A stretch of 5,463 nt of DNA, from NCBI GenBank assembly GCA_965365465.1, contig CBDUBU010000278.1, positions 1 through 5,463 of the forward strand, written 5' to 3'. Below the pieces are notes generated by a model that ran no database searches, was not told where the DNA came from, and worked only from the letters and a program-made list of their open reading frames with translations. The position numbers were made by a program, and so were the translations under genes. The DNA is from CBDUBU01 sp965365465. GTDB taxonomy: Bacteria; Bacteroidota; Rhodothermia; Rhodothermales; DASSAV01. The stretch's first letter is position 1; each line of letters opens with the position of its first letter. This document shows positions 5,409 through 5,463 of this stretch, piece after piece.

Positions 5409-5463
5409 AAGGATTAAGACGAACGGGTCATTAGTACGGCTCGGCTGAGCATGTCGCCATGCT
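5409..5463 (-). rRNA. 23S rRNA, 3' end (rest outside window)
   Basis: Read on the minus strand, the last 55 bases contain a terminal hairpin (AGCATG-GCGA-CATGCT) followed by the conserved CCGTACTAATGACCCG block. They end in GTCTTAATCCTT, which aligns with the CGGTACTAATGAACCG...GGCTTAACCTT end of E. coli 23S. The TTAATCC segment would pair with the 5' end of 23S in helix 1, which places the mature end at about 5409. The bulk of the gene lies to the right of the window. Confidence 0.92.

Overview
The window is mostly housekeeping DNA of moderately high GC. It probably comes from the Bacteroidota/Rhodothermota side of the bacteria, though that assignment is an inference. Supporting signs are a CBM9-like protein tail of the kind common in that group, a soluble-type (acyl-CoA) fatty acid desaturase, an RhlE-type DEAD-box helicase, two genes whose starts lack a clear Shine-Dalgarno sequence, and a possible TTTG / TAnnTTTG-like promoter. 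No mobile element, CRISPR array, phage gene or defence gene was seen.

Left part (1-830). The 3' end of a plus-strand gene for a CBM9-like carbohydrate-binding protein ends at 384 and is followed by an 8-bp inverted repeat. Next is a complete class II tRNA-Leu(CAA) gene at 560-646 with encoded CCA, followed by a strong intrinsic terminator. A dyad at 779-814 lies between this unit and the end of the next, opposite-strand gene.

Middle part (830-4076). A minus-strand SnoaL-like (NTF2-fold) ester cyclase diverges from a plus-strand membrane fatty acid desaturase across a 379-nt region with no convincing gene. The desaturase converges on a minus-strand DEAD-box RNA helicase, and two hairpins occupy the 87 bp between their stops. 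The desaturase is expected to adjust membrane lipid unsaturation and the helicase to remodel RNA. Both are classical cold-adaptation functions, but they are not co-transcribed and nothing here shows shared regulation.

Right part (4077-5463). About 870 bp upstream of the helicase has no conventional gene. It contains a promoter-like element followed by three hairpins, the last an excellent intrinsic terminator, which together look like an unrecognised small RNA (about 4505-4617, plus strand). Just beyond it is a perfect 9-bp inverted repeat with a 21-bp centre spacing, then an open frame without a usable ATG, then a small hypothetical gene (4950-5159). On the minus strand at the right edge is the 3' end of a 23S rRNA, followed directly by an initiator tRNA-fMet and a terminator. 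There is no 5S rRNA in the 103-nt spacer or elsewhere in the window.

The most notable points are the missing 5S behind the 23S, the unusual initiator tRNA base pairs and the candidate small RNA. No obviously new multi-gene system is present.
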